IMG/VR virus record: IMGVR_UViG_3300020204_002306
Span: 1 to 32,865 of that record
Source: a virus
DNA length: 32,865 nt
Reading direction: 5' to 3' (one strand)
The position numbers and the translations under genes were made by a program. Of the stretch, positions 14,840 through 22,687 are shown in pieces (the stretch's first letter is position 1; every line of letters begins with the position of its first letter). Below the pieces are notes generated by a model. That model saw only the letters and a list, made by a program, of their open reading frames with translations, was not told the DNA's origin and did not search any database.

Positions 14840-15037
14840 TTATAAAGCCAATACAAGGGCAATAATAGTGGCTGCTAAGGCCCACATACACACAGGATAA
14901 AAAAGTGCAACTTTGATGTCTATTTGATATTGTTGTAGATTTTCACCAAAAATGTCTGGTGCTGCAGCATATGGATTGAAGTTATTGTCGGGCAGATTTG
15001 TTGATGCCAACTGTTCAATTTCTTTGTCAGTAATCAC
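14840..15037 (-). CDS. Small single-pass membrane protein
   Basis: 65 residues, GTG start overlapping the upstream TGA (GTGA). The N-terminal 40 residues are polar (MITDKEIEQLASTNLPDNN), and residues about 44-64 are one hydrophobic helix (ALFYPVCMWALAATIIALVL) at the very C-terminus, so it is probably tail-anchored in the host membrane. It is too short to assign. Position inside a T4-like gene run suggests a phage accessory membrane protein. Confidence 0.6.
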   Translation of the reverse strand: MITDKEIEQLASTNLPDNNFNPYAAAPDIFGENLQQYQIDIKVALFYPVCMWALAATIIALVLAL

Positions 15038-15261
15038 AGTTTGCCACCATCCATTTGTATTTGTATGGTGTCTTCTTTGTCTTTTTTAGCCAGCAATTGT
15101 TCATAATCACCTGCTAATCTGCTCATCACAATGCCTAAGGTGTAGGCCACGCTTTTTGCAGATTGAATATCCAATCTGATCTCTTTTTGTTGACTTTGAT
15201 CTGCTGCTTTGATCTGCTGTATCAGCTGCTGCAGCGGCGCTGTGTTAATTGGTTGTGTCAT
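15034..15261 (-). CDS. Small helical conserved phage protein
   Basis: About 75 residues from ATG (MTQPINTAPL). The open frame extends to 15288 through a non-ATG start, but that would overlap the preceding gene by 44 bases. It is strongly helical and Gln-rich (LQQLIQQIKAADQSQQKEIRLDI), then KSVAYTLGIVMSRLAGDYEQLL. It overlaps the membrane protein (GTGA) and the 169-residue gene. A coiled-coil interaction role is plausible; I do not know its function. Confidence 0.65.
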   Translation of the reverse strand: MTQPINTAPLQQLIQQIKAADQSQQKEIRLDIQSAKSVAYTLGIVMSRLAGDYEQLLAKKDKEDTIQIQMDGGKL

Positions 15262-15754
15262 TGTTGTAAGTCTCCTGTTTGTTGGCACTGCTCAATTCCT
15301 GTCGCATTTCCAACACAGTTTTGAACGGGCCTTTGTTGGGATATCTTTCTATGGTGACCAATTTGGGGCAGTAGCTCTTGACCCAACCTTTTTCAAACTT
15401 GATTATGTAGTAGCCAGCACAGTATAAAGATCTTGATTTTTTACTCTTGGTGAACAATGGCAATTGTTTTTTGACATCGAATATAGGATTGCATGGTTCA
15501 AATCTTGTGGGATATCCATACACCACATTCTTGTCCACTATTTCTGCTGTGGCCAAGTGTCCAGTGGTGCCCCACAGCCAATCATTCTTGAATTCCTGCT
15601 TGAGTTGTTGCTCATTATCAAACATTCTGGTGCCTGTGGCACAACTGAACATGTATCTATGATCGTCCTGTCTGCACAAAGTGCCTAATTTTTCGCCATT
15701 GGATTCCACTATCCAGAATTTACCTTCCAATATGGGTTTTGCTACCACTGTCAT
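15245..15754 (-). CDS. Conserved phage protein, function unknown
   Basis: A 169-residue soluble beta-rich protein: KPILEGKFWIVESNGEKLG opens a small barrel-like domain, followed by MFSCATGTRMF and a WLWGTTGHLATAEIV stretch. Cysteines are scattered and do not form a zinc motif. It overlaps RNase H (stop/start ATGA at 15751-15754) and the small helical protein. Its constant link to the nuclease gene would suggest a replication or repair accessory role, an inference from neighbours only. Confidence 0.65.
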   Translation of the reverse strand: MTVVAKPILEGKFWIVESNGEKLGTLCRQDDHRYMFSCATGTRMFDNEQQLKQEFKNDWLWGTTGHLATAEIVDKNVVYGYPTRFEPCNPIFDVKKQLPLFTKSKKSRSLYCAGYYIIKFEKGWVKSYCPKLVTIERYPNKGPFKTVLEMRQELSSANKQETYNNDTTN

Positions 15755-16752
15755 GCTACCACTCCCTGTGTTTGTTGATATCTTGCATTCAATGGTTCAG
15801 CATACTGTTGAGCATTTTCTGCTATCTTAACCATGTCCCATTTGGCACAAAATCTCATTAACTTGATACCTACTTGGTCCACGGACTTTGTTTTTGCATT
15901 TTCTATCACTGTGTTTGCCATAATATTTTTAATCTCCTCTGGTTGTGATTTGAGATCACATAATACAACGTTTCTGTTGTAATCATCCAACACTCTGTGC
16001 TCAATGCCTTCATGATCCAACCATCTCTGCAACATCATGTTGTTCCAACTGAACCCTTTGGTTTTTCTATCCGCAAATGCTTCTGCCAGTCCCACTCTAT
16101 TTTTTGTGCCTTTGGTCCTTACACCAGGAAAAGCACTAAAGATATTGTCAGTGGAGTCACCTCTCATGCATTTTTCAAACAATAACCATTCAGGATCTGG
16201 TGCTGCTTTATTTTCACCAGTTTTTTTGTCAATCACGTGTTTACCCTTGTGATCAAAATATCCTTCTTTACTAATGGTGATTTCTTGCACTCCATTGTAT
16301 TGTTTTACATTGTCACAGATCAATTGAGCGAAATCGCTGTCAGTGCTCACAATCACATGTTGATCTCTAGGATGGGCCTGTATCCAAGCACTGATGCAGT
16401 CATCTGCTTCCAATCTAGTGTTGTGCAACACTGTGCAGTTGGTTTTAGATTGTATGTATTCTTTGAATGAATCAAATGTTTCCCAAAATAATTTTTCTTC
16501 TTCCTGTTCACGCGGAGTCAGTGCTGCTCTAGCATCGGACCTGTTTCTTTTGTAAGGAGGATAAAAATCCTTACGCCAACTGCGACCTTCCATGCAAAAA
16601 ACCACATGACTGCCATTGAAATCTTTCCAAGCCTTTTTGATACTGTTCAAAGTAATGTGTATAGCCATTCCAATTTTGCTGTTGATATCACCTTCTACCA
16701 CATGGCGTGCTCTAAAAAAAACGTTGGCTAAATCCACCAGTATGTAACTCAT
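15751..16752 (-). CDS. rnh: FEN-family 5'-3' nuclease / T4 RNase H-like
   Basis: A 333-residue protein. VDLANVFFRARH (6-17) supplies the first metal-binding Asp. FYPPYKRNRSDARA (68-81) is the helical-arch Lys/Arg region that contacts the flap. RLEADDCISAW carries an acidic cluster, and STDSDFAQL another, the classical FEN/5'-nuclease pattern. GDSTDNIFSAFPGV is the helix-hairpin-helix DNA-binding element. T4 RNase H (305 residues) removes RNA primers from lagging-strand fragments. It is coupled to the 121-residue protein upstream (TAATG) and to the 169-residue protein downstream. Confidence 0.85.
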   Translation of the reverse strand: MSYILVDLANVFFRARHVVEGDINSKIGMAIHITLNSIKKAWKDFNGSHVVFCMEGRSWRKDFYPPYKRNRSDARAALTPREQEEEKLFWETFDSFKEYIQSKTNCTVLHNTRLEADDCISAWIQAHPRDQHVIVSTDSDFAQLICDNVKQYNGVQEITISKEGYFDHKGKHVIDKKTGENKAAPDPEWLLFEKCMRGDSTDNIFSAFPGVRTKGTKNRVGLAEAFADRKTKGFSWNNMMLQRWLDHEGIEHRVLDDYNRNVVLCDLKSQPEEIKNIMANTVIENAKTKSVDQVGIKLMRFCAKWDMVKIAENAQQYAEPLNARYQQTQGVVA

Positions 16753-17117
16753 TAACTAACTTCTGATCTATCCTTGCCAAGTTTATTGACATTGATATAA
16801 CCAGCTCCTCTTGTGGTGTCTTGACCTTGTTCATTCAGCACATTTCTTGTGACATCTTTGAACCAGCCTTCCACTATCTCTTCGTTGGTTTCACCTTTGT
16901 ATCCAGCATCCAACAAGTCTTCTATGAAGGCGTTGTTCCAATCCAGTTCAAAAAAACCATTGCGTATGTTTTCTTTGTTCAAGTGTGTCTCCAGCACTGC
17001 TACCCAAGGTTTGCCTGCTTTGGTTGCTGCTTCTTTTTCAGCCATCAAAAGTTTGTGTCTATCAGTTTGTGGCACAGTTTTGTTTCTTTGAAAAATTTTC
17101 TTTATTTTATCTAGCAT
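16752..17117 (-). CDS. Conserved phage protein
   Basis: A 121-residue protein, Lys-rich at the start (MLDKIKKIFQRNK). KLLMAEKEAATKAGKPWVAVLE is helical and is followed by GFFELDWNNAFIEDLLDAGY and a polar tail. A very strong Shine-Dalgarno (AGGAGG) precedes the ATG. The motif order recalls a small protein often found with T4-like cyanophage genes, but I know no activity. It lies between QueE and RNase H. Confidence 0.7.
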   Translation of the reverse strand: MLDKIKKIFQRNKTVPQTDRHKLLMAEKEAATKAGKPWVAVLETHLNKENIRNGFFELDWNNAFIEDLLDAGYKGETNEEIVEGWFKDVTRNVLNEQGQDTTRGAGYINVNKLGKDRSEVS

Positions 17118-17126
17118 ATTGTCCTC

Positions 17127-17981
17127 CTATGTTCCCCATGCATTTTTAAACAATGGCACCTGCAATCTGTCACTGTATCTGTAACCCATCTTCATTGCCA
17201 TCTGAGCCACTGCGCGATTGTTCATGTAGTACACATTTTCTACTCCGCCCACTGGCATTAGATACACTGAGCCATTGAATCCTTTTTTTCTATACATATC
17301 TGTGACCTCAACAGCTTCATGCACATCATCAATATTGGCCACCACATATTTCAAATATGCGTGTCCCACTGATTGGTATTCAGCAATCACATCAGGTTTG
17401 ATTGCGTCTTCTCTCTTTTCACCACTCACACTCAATTTAGCACTGACAGAAAATGTAATAGACTCTCTAGTTCTTCCATTTTTGTTACTCCATTTTATGA
17501 GATAATCTTTGAAATCTTTGTGTAGAGATTGAGTGCCATTAGTTTCAAATGTGATTTCTTTCAGCGGCTGCATGTGTTCATGTTCCAAAAGATCTGGATA
17601 GCTCTTCTGCCATCCCAGCAATGGTTCACCACCTGTGAATATGAAATGTTCATCCTGCCAACGATTGTTGGGCAATAAAGCCATTGTTCTTTCAGCTATG
17701 ACATCTGATTGCAGCAGTGGTGACAAATGTTTGAATCTTGGATCCCAAGAAGCATAGCTGTCACAACCTGTGTCCACCAAAGGCAGTTCATTGTAAGTTT
17801 TAAATTTGTCTATGTCTCTGTGCACCAAATCATTCTGTGTGCTGCGTTCACCTTTGGGCATGCCGAATCCAGCACAGGTGAAATTACAGCCGAAAGTTCT
17901 CAAGAACACACTGGGCACACCCATGTATCGGCCTTCACCCTGTATGCTGTAAAACAATTCTGCCACTTTGATCTTGCTCAT
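17127..17981 (-). CDS. queE: 7-carboxy-7-deazaguanine synthase (QueE), split cysteine motif
   Basis: A 284-residue radical SAM enzyme. ELFYSIQGEG (8-17) and FLRTFGCNF are typical of QueE. C32 and C36 start the cluster motif (C-x3-C). The third cysteine is C73 in TGCDSYASWD, which matches the WCDTxYAW signature, so about 36 residues are inserted before it (KGERSTQNDLVHRD and so on). FTGGEPLLGWQ (115-125) is the SAM-binding motif, and ITFETNGT follows. QueE turns 6-carboxytetrahydropterin into 7-carboxy-7-deazaguanine, the third step of the preQ0 pathway. FolE is two small genes upstream and the QueD-like gene 5 kb upstream on the same strand. Confidence 0.85.
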   Translation of the reverse strand: MSKIKVAELFYSIQGEGRYMGVPSVFLRTFGCNFTCAGFGMPKGERSTQNDLVHRDIDKFKTYNELPLVDTGCDSYASWDPRFKHLSPLLQSDVIAERTMALLPNNRWQDEHFIFTGGEPLLGWQKSYPDLLEHEHMQPLKEITFETNGTQSLHKDFKDYLIKWSNKNGRTRESITFSVSAKLSVSGEKREDAIKPDVIAEYQSVGHAYLKYVVANIDDVHEAVEVTDMYRKKGFNGSVYLMPVGGVENVYYMNNRAVAQMAMKMGYRYSDRLQVPLFKNAWGT

Positions 17982-18148
17982 TATACCAGTTCTTCTAACA
18001 CTCCCAACAGTTCAGCTGTGATAAACAGAGCACCGGCCCACACAAACATGCCAAACACTAGACTGATACCTGCTATAATTCTTATTCCACTTTTTACCAA
18101 TGAAATATAAAAATGTCCGTTGCTGATAGATTTAGGTTGTGCTTTCAT
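17981..18148 (-). CDS. Small single-pass membrane protein
   Basis: A 55-residue open frame, too short for a 60-residue cut-off. It reads MKAQPKSISNGHFYISLVKS, then a hydrophobic helix from about residue 22 to 47 (RIIAGISLVFGMF, FITAELLG). It begins inside the next upstream gene, and its stop overlaps the QueE start (TAATG), the coupled arrangement seen for other genes here. Single-pass host membrane protein, function unknown. Confidence 0.65.
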   Translation of the reverse strand: MKAQPKSISNGHFYISLVKSGIRIIAGISLVFGMFVWAGALFITAELLGVLEELV

Positions 18149-18335
18149 TTTTTATTTCTCTCAATGGTATTATTGTGGACGAATCAGTGTAATCATTACC
18201 TGAATCTTGATAATCTCTATTCACTATTTCTTTAATCAACATACCATTTTTTACCTTGTATGTGATCAGTTCCTGTTTGATTACTCCGGTTGTATCACCT
18301 TCAAATGCTGCGTAGAATGGTCCATCTTTATTCAT
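18132..18335 (-). CDS. Small conserved phage protein
   Basis: 67 residues. KDGPFYAAFEGDTTGVIKQE starts a small beta domain, followed by ITYKVKNGMLIKEIVNRDY, alternating strands, and a polar C-terminus. A Shine-Dalgarno (AGGAG) precedes the ATG. I recall similar short proteins in T4-like marine phages but know no role. It lies between FolE and the small membrane protein, so it is carried in the deazaguanine-linked operon. Confidence 0.65.
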   Translation of the reverse strand: MNKDGPFYAAFEGDTTGVIKQELITYKVKNGMLIKEIVNRDYQDSGNDYTDSSTIIPLREIKNESTT

Positions 18336-18344
18336 ATGTGTCTC

Positions 18345-19031
18345 CTATCTTGGTGCAAATTGTTGTTGCAAATTAATATTGTCCATGAATTCTTTTTTAG
18401 TACCAACATCATCTTTGAAAGCTCCTTTTAACACAGTGGTTTGTGTGAGTGAACTGTGTGCCATTATGCCTCTATTTTCGCAACAGCCATGTGTGGCCTG
18501 TATGTACACTCCTAAATCTTTAGCCCCAGTGGCTTTTTGTATTTCGTCAGCGATGCTGTTGCACAGTGCCTCCTGCAGTGTGCCTCTCCTAGCACACCAT
18601 TGTGCTATTCTTGTGTATTTGCTCAATCCTATCACTTGACCGTTGGGTATGATGCCAATGTATGCCACACCATTTACTGGTTGATGGTGATGACTGCACA
18701 CAGATTTTAATTCAGAACGTATCACCAGCATTCCTGTGTAGGCGTGTTCACCCACATTGGGGAACGCAGTGGCATCTGGTCTCGATTCATATCTACCACT
18801 CATTAACTCTGTGAGATACATTTTGGCCAATCGCTTGGCAGTGTTTTTGCTGTTGGGATCATTATCTGTGTCAATCACAAGACTGTTCAACACTGATGCG
18901 AAAGACTGAGCCAATTCTTGTTCTAACAATGGCAGTTCTCCCTGCTCTATGTGTGCTGCAATGTTGTCATTGGCATGAAATTTAGCTCCAGCCGCAGTCA
19001 ATCTTTGTTTGATCTTTTCAGATACTTTCAT
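18345..19031 (-). CDS. folE: GTP cyclohydrolase I (FolE)
   Basis: A 228-residue protein. NTAKRLAKMYLTELMSG (63-79) is the conserved N-terminal helix. C112-S-H-H115 (VCSHHHQPV) and C183 (THGCCENRG) are the three zinc ligands. GVAYIGIIPNGQVIGLSKYTRI (121-142, given by its ends) is the GTP-binding core. The enzyme makes dihydroneopterin triphosphate from GTP, the first step of both folate and deazaguanine pathways. With QueD-like and QueE proteins in the same array, the deazaguanine route is the better reading. It is normal length for type IA. Confidence 0.92.
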   Translation of the reverse strand: MKVSEKIKQRLTAAGAKFHANDNIAAHIEQGELPLLEQELAQSFASVLNSLVIDTDNDPNSKNTAKRLAKMYLTELMSGRYESRPDATAFPNVGEHAYTGMLVIRSELKSVCSHHHQPVNGVAYIGIIPNGQVIGLSKYTRIAQWCARRGTLQEALCNSIADEIQKATGAKDLGVYIQATHGCCENRGIMAHSSLTQTTVLKGAFKDDVGTKKEFMDNINLQQQFAPR

Positions 19032-19054
19032 AGTAATGTTTATACCCTGTTATT

Positions 19055-19648
19055 TTAACAGATATGCTCCAGTTTGTCAATTATTTCCAACAGTAGTTTT
19101 TGGTTACCCTCCTCTGTGTAATGATTCACATCACCTCTGTATTTAGGCCACAGTGCAAAACATTCCATCTTGTGTTTCTCTATAGACCAAAATGCAGCAT
19201 CAACAAAATGATCCACAGCCAAATAAGGCACAGTGATCAAACGATTGATCTCCTGTCTCAACAGGCTGTAGATGTGTTTTTGATACTGGTCATCATAGTG
19301 ATGCTTGAACCAATTTTTGGCAGCTTTCAGTGCGGGATTGAACCAATCACTTTTGGCTGCAATGTCTGTGTAGATGAGATCACAGTCTTTGTGCAGTCCT
19401 GTGGTGTGTATGGGATGATGTCTGGTGTGTACTCTGCTGACACTGGTGTGACACACAATTACGGCATTGTACAATGACATATCCTGCTGTCTAATCTGTT
19501 GCAATATTTTATATTCTCCCACGCCTGCTTGTGCCACGTTGGTCACTTCAAATTTTTCTTTCAACAGAGTGGGCCAACCAACATTGCTGTTGGGCCAATC
19601 GCAGGCAAAACTATCGCCTGCTATGAGGATTTTTGATTTTTTAGCCAT
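19055..19648 (-). CDS. SGNH/GDSL-type hydrolase-like protein
   Basis: A 197-residue protein. KILIAGDSFACDWP gives the block I GDS with Ser13. NVAQAGVGEY gives the block II Gly. The C-terminal DVNHYTEEG carries the block V Asp-x2-His. A clear block III Asn is not evident. Such enzymes hydrolyse esters on glycans, lipids or peptidoglycan, or act as O-acetyl transferases. It is followed upstream by a second SGNH-like gene with a 28-base overlap. A 15-base inverted repeat (ctgtta/taacag) covers its stop codon. Confidence 0.65.
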   Translation of the reverse strand: MAKKSKILIAGDSFACDWPNSNVGWPTLLKEKFEVTNVAQAGVGEYKILQQIRQQDMSLYNAVIVCHTSVSRVHTRHHPIHTTGLHKDCDLIYTDIAAKSDWFNPALKAAKNWFKHHYDDQYQKHIYSLLRQEINRLITVPYLAVDHFVDAAFWSIEKHKMECFALWPKYRGDVNHYTEEGNQKLLLEIIDKLEHIC

Positions 19649-20478
19649 GGTATAAATTTAGTTGCAATCAACTGGTGATATTCTTTGTTGTAATGTTCTT
19701 GATCACTAATAAAATACTTGTTGTGATCAATATTTTCTGATTTGAAATACTCTTCTATGGACATAGAAGATATAACAGTGTGGTTCAGTTCACCATAGTA
19801 GTTGTAATTGTTAGGTAATTTTTGCCTTTCTCTCATGTTGAAAAGATAGCATTTGATATTTCTTTTTTCACACAGACTGTTCCAAATGTATATGTTTTTG
19901 TAAAATTCTCTCTGTTCCAAATGTGTGTTCATTTCAAAAAACATTTTTACCTGCATATATGTGTGTTTGCGCAGGTCCGGAATCATCAATCCTTTTTCAT
20001 CTGTGTAGCTGATGCCTACAAAATTTTTATAGTCATCCTGTGTGGGCTTGTTGAACAATTGAAATTTATCACCTTTAGTGGTGAGATCCACGTAGATATC
20101 TACATTGTGTTTGCCAGCGTGTCTCCATGTGCCAGAAGATGTAAAAAATAATTGCTTGGTGAAATAATCTACTGGTATGGAATCCGTAGACAAACTGCCA
20201 TCAAAAGCCAACATGAATCTATTGAAAGCACTCATCAACACAAAAATTTCATCTATATCATTGTATTTTTTCAACATGGCATAGATCCAATCTGTGTAGG
20301 CACTGTTGGTGGTGCCTGGCATTGCATACACCACTGTAGGACGATTGTTGTTTTCTATGCTGTATAATTCAGCATAGTTGTTGTCCTGCCATAAATCATA
20401 ACTGCCCGGGCCCACTTGATTGGGTTTGGTCACATACCCACACACATGACTGTCGCCTATGAACAAACTTCTACTCAT
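19621..20478 (-). CDS. Second SGNH hydrolase-like protein
   Basis: A 285-residue protein. SLFIGDSHVCGY has block I Ser10 within GDSH. YAMPGTTNSAYTDW is the block II-like Gly/Asn loop, and FVLMSAFNRF occupies the block III strand. ISDQEHYNKEYHQLIATKF near the end carries the Asp-x2-His of block V. It is larger than the adjacent 197-residue homologue, with a 100-residue insert of unknown role (IPVDYFTKQLFF and after). The two may act on the same glycan, perhaps the phage's or host's surface sugar. Tail or glycan modification is a hypothesis. Confidence 0.55.
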   Translation of the reverse strand: MSRSLFIGDSHVCGYVTKPNQVGPGSYDLWQDNNYAELYSIENNNRPTVVYAMPGTTNSAYTDWIYAMLKKYNDIDEIFVLMSAFNRFMLAFDGSLSTDSIPVDYFTKQLFFTSSGTWRHAGKHNVDIYVDLTTKGDKFQLFNKPTQDDYKNFVGISYTDEKGLMIPDLRKHTYMQVKMFFEMNTHLEQREFYKNIYIWNSLCEKRNIKCYLFNMRERQKLPNNYNYYGELNHTVISSMSIEEYFKSENIDHNKYFISDQEHYNKEYHQLIATKFIPWLKNQKSS

Positions 20479-20857
20479 GTGCAGTGTAATCTCCTTTGCC
20501 GGGTATCACATGTCTCACTCCGCCTTTGGGATTTTCACAATCTCCTTTGCGTCGTGGAATCAGATGCACATGCGGATACATGCATGTCTGCCCTGCTGCT
20601 GTGCCCATGTTTATGCCAATATTATAGCCATCGCAGGTGCCTTTCTGTATGTTTTCATTGGCCACCTTCAGTGCCAAATCAAAACATTTCATTAGATTTT
20701 TTTGATTTACCACTCTGGGCACTATCAATGAATGCCCCGGGGTCACCGGATAACCATCTTCAAACCACACACAGTCTTTCAATTCAAACAGTATTTTGGA
20801 CCATGGTGCTCTGCCCTCCTGCTGAGCTTTTTGCAAAGTGTCTTCTTTCATCACCAT
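20471..20857 (-). CDS. HIT-domain hydrolase
   Basis: About 128 residues from ATG at 20857 (MVMKEDTLQK). An in-frame ATG at 20851 is equally possible because it overlaps the PRTase stop as ATGA. VTPGHSLIVPRVV and NIGINMGTAAGQT are the HIT strands; YPHVHLIPRRKGD is the triad region. The first His of HxHxH is Tyr here and the last two remain. HIT proteins cleave nucleotide phosphoramidates or Ap4A, releasing nucleoside monophosphates. It sits between a phosphoribosyltransferase and an SGNH gene, so nucleotide salvage or signalling is likely. Confidence 0.75.
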   Translation of the reverse strand: MVMKEDTLQKAQQEGRAPWSKILFELKDCVWFEDGYPVTPGHSLIVPRVVNQKNLMKCFDLALKVANENIQKGTCDGYNIGINMGTAAGQTCMYPHVHLIPRRKGDCENPKGGVRHVIPGKGDYTAHE

Positions 20858-21324
20858 TGCTCCCAAGGAAACACTATCCAGCGCGGATCTTTGACCTTGT
20901 CTATGTCGTAACCTTTGTAATCCAATTGTTGACATTCACTGTGTATATTATGCAGCAAAACACCAAACTTCAGACGGTCAGGTTTGCCAAAATTTTCTAA
21001 AATGTAGTTAAAAGTCGATCCTGTGTCATTGATATCATCAACAACTAATATTTTTTTCTGCCAAGCATATGCTTTTTCCAGCGCTGAAAGATCAGGTTTA
21101 ATGTTGTGATCCCTAAGAGCTACATTCAATGTCACGTGTGGCACATTAAGTCTGTGTGAAAGGTAAATGCCTGGTATGCAGCCACCTCGATTGATGCCCA
21201 AAACTATTTGTGGCATTTGATCACTTTGAGAAATCTGTTGCATAATGTTCTCCAGTGCTTGGCGCATCTGTATGTGAGTGAAGTAGTTCTTATTGATTAT
21301 TTTTGTTTCTGGATTCATAGTCAT
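20851..21324 (-). CDS. Xanthine/guanine phosphoribosyltransferase-like (Gpt-like)
   Basis: A 157-residue PRTase. VLGINRGGCIPGIYLS (41-56) is the pyrophosphate loop. KILVVDDINDTGSTF (91-105) is the PRPP-binding motif with its two acidic residues. The end WIVFPWEQW (149-157) resembles the C-terminal W-PWE base-binding segment of Gpt. The enzyme would convert guanine, xanthine or hypoxanthine plus PRPP to the nucleotide. It overlaps the HIT gene (ATGA) and the 115-residue protein. A salvage role with GMP reductase at 32110 is attractive. Base preference cannot be read with certainty. Confidence 0.8.
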   Translation of the reverse strand: MTMNPETKIINKNYFTHIQMRQALENIMQQISQSDQMPQIVLGINRGGCIPGIYLSHRLNVPHVTLNVALRDHNIKPDLSALEKAYAWQKKILVVDDINDTGSTFNYILENFGKPDRLKFGVLLHNIHSECQQLDYKGYDIDKVKDPRWIVFPWEQW

Positions 21325-21637
21325 CTACACATATTTCATAAAGTGTTTTAAACTTTTCAAAAACTTTTTCAAAGCTCGGATACAGTTCGCACATTTCTTT
21401 GATCTTGTGTACACTAGGCAGTATGTCCACCCACAATTGAGGCAATTGATAATCTGCAAAATGCACGCCCTTCATAGCGTCTGCTTCGAAATCAATTGTG
21501 CCGCCGGACAGGTTCACTTGATTGGTGTAGGGCACTGTGATGCTGCTTGTGCCTAATCCAGACACATTTGCACTCCAAGTGGTAGTGCCTACGTTTATAT
21601 CCAGTGGTGCAGTAAAAGTTTGGGACTCATCAGACAT
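21290..21637 (-). CDS. Conserved phage protein, function unknown
   Basis: 115 residues. The first half is beta- and Thr/Ser/Gly-rich (ETLF-free, polar, with GTTTWSANVSGLGTSSITVP); the second half is helical (LWVDILPSVHKIKEMCELYP, FEKVFEKFKTLYEICVDD). It could be a small virion or assembly protein, unlike the enzymes around it. A Shine-Dalgarno (AAGGTG) precedes the ATG. It overlaps both neighbours by short stretches, as coupled genes do. Confidence 0.65.
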   Translation of the reverse strand: MSDESQTFTAPLDINVGTTTWSANVSGLGTSSITVPYTNQVNLSGGTIDFEADAMKGVHFADYQLPQLWVDILPSVHKIKEMCELYPSFEKVFEKFKTLYEICVDDYESRNKNNQ

Positions 21638-22679
21638 TTTGAATCACCTTGTACAACAGTGTGCCACTGAAAAATTTATGTTCTAATTCTAATTTCTGCT
21701 TCCATATCATGGGCGCATGTTTTTTGTAATTTTCAATATAGTCCACTATGACTGATTTGATCAATTCTTTGTGTTTGAAATAACCTTCTTTGGTCAATGT
21801 CCATTCGCTGGGATATTTGAAGTTGCTCAAAGCCATTTCTTTGTAGCTCAATCTATTTGGTATCATAGGAATCACTCCCAACACACAACCTTCATACCAA
21901 CTGATGCCTAACGTTTCTTGGAGATTAGCACTGAATATTATTTTTGCTTTTGCCAGTAAATTATGATAATCATTTTTGTTTTGACACACATCAAGACATG
22001 TGATAAAACTGTATTTGGGTAACTCTTTGCTAAGATCCATAAAAATGTCATGCTGTTTTTCTGGAGCCAGTCTGTGTGGAAACAATATGATGTTTTCTTT
22101 GGTAATATTCTTGTATGTGGTAAGATCATCATCTAGATATTCCATAGGCCAGCCCACTCTGTACATTTTATTTTTTTCTGCCTGAGGAAAACTCTGTAAA
22201 AAGAGCTCTATGTGAAACTCAGTAGCAAAAAAATTATGATCAAACGCATTGAACATGGCTATCTCAGACTGTCTTACCCAAGGCTTGTCGCCTATCAATC
22301 TACCTAAGAAATCTTGAGGATCATAAGAACCTGCATGCCACATGCCCCCTATTTTGATCTTGATATTCAGCAGCTCTGCCATGTATTTCAATTGCAGTAC
22401 TGTGGGATTCCATGCATCAGTGTATAGGAAATAGTCACCAGACTTGATTTCATTACGGCTAAACAGTTCAGCTATCTTTTGTATCTGTTTGGCTTTGTAC
22501 ACGTTGGTGTATCCAAAATTCAAAAAAGCACCTGGTGAAGCTGATTTCACACTGTCACCTCCACTGATCACCTGCACAGTCTTACCACAATGTTTCTTCA
22601 ACTGCAGAGGCAGATGCTTTTTCCACTGTTTAGTGTATCTTGTTTCTACTTCTTCCAGATCAACCACATATATGGTCAT
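21630..22679 (-). CDS. GT-B-type glycosyltransferase
   Basis: A 349-residue protein. An N-terminal alpha/beta domain (TIYVVDLEEVETRY, GKTVQVISGG) is followed by a linker and a second Rossmann-like domain: ENIILFPHRLAPEKQHDIFMD is the typical C-terminal donor-domain strand and helix, and SANLQETLGISWYEGCVLGVIP is the ETLG...E nucleotide-sugar contact. Such enzymes transfer glycosyl groups from UDP- or ADP-sugars. The acceptor is unknown: it could be a phage glycan, a protein or modified DNA. It sits directly downstream of the QueD-like gene, with 8 bases between, and shares that promoter. Confidence 0.75.
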   Translation of the reverse strand: MTIYVVDLEEVETRYTKQWKKHLPLQLKKHCGKTVQVISGGDSVKSASPGAFLNFGYTNVYKAKQIQKIAELFSRNEIKSGDYFLYTDAWNPTVLQLKYMAELLNIKIKIGGMWHAGSYDPQDFLGRLIGDKPWVRQSEIAMFNAFDHNFFATEFHIELFLQSFPQAEKNKMYRVGWPMEYLDDDLTTYKNITKENIILFPHRLAPEKQHDIFMDLSKELPKYSFITCLDVCQNKNDYHNLLAKAKIIFSANLQETLGISWYEGCVLGVIPMIPNRLSYKEMALSNFKYPSEWTLTKEGYFKHKELIKSVIVDYIENYKKHAPMIWKQKLELEHKFFSGTLLYKVIQNV

Positions 22680-22687
22680 ATTTGCTC

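Noticed and set aside
19047-19061. ctgtta-ttt-taacag hairpin as a terminator
   Set aside because: Six AT-rich base pairs, a 3-base loop and no T-run. It overlaps a stop codon but is too weak to call; noted with the 19055 gene only.
20416-21000. 194-residue plus-strand open frame
   Set aside because: Covers HIT and PRTase genes on the other strand; composition is that of a reverse complement.
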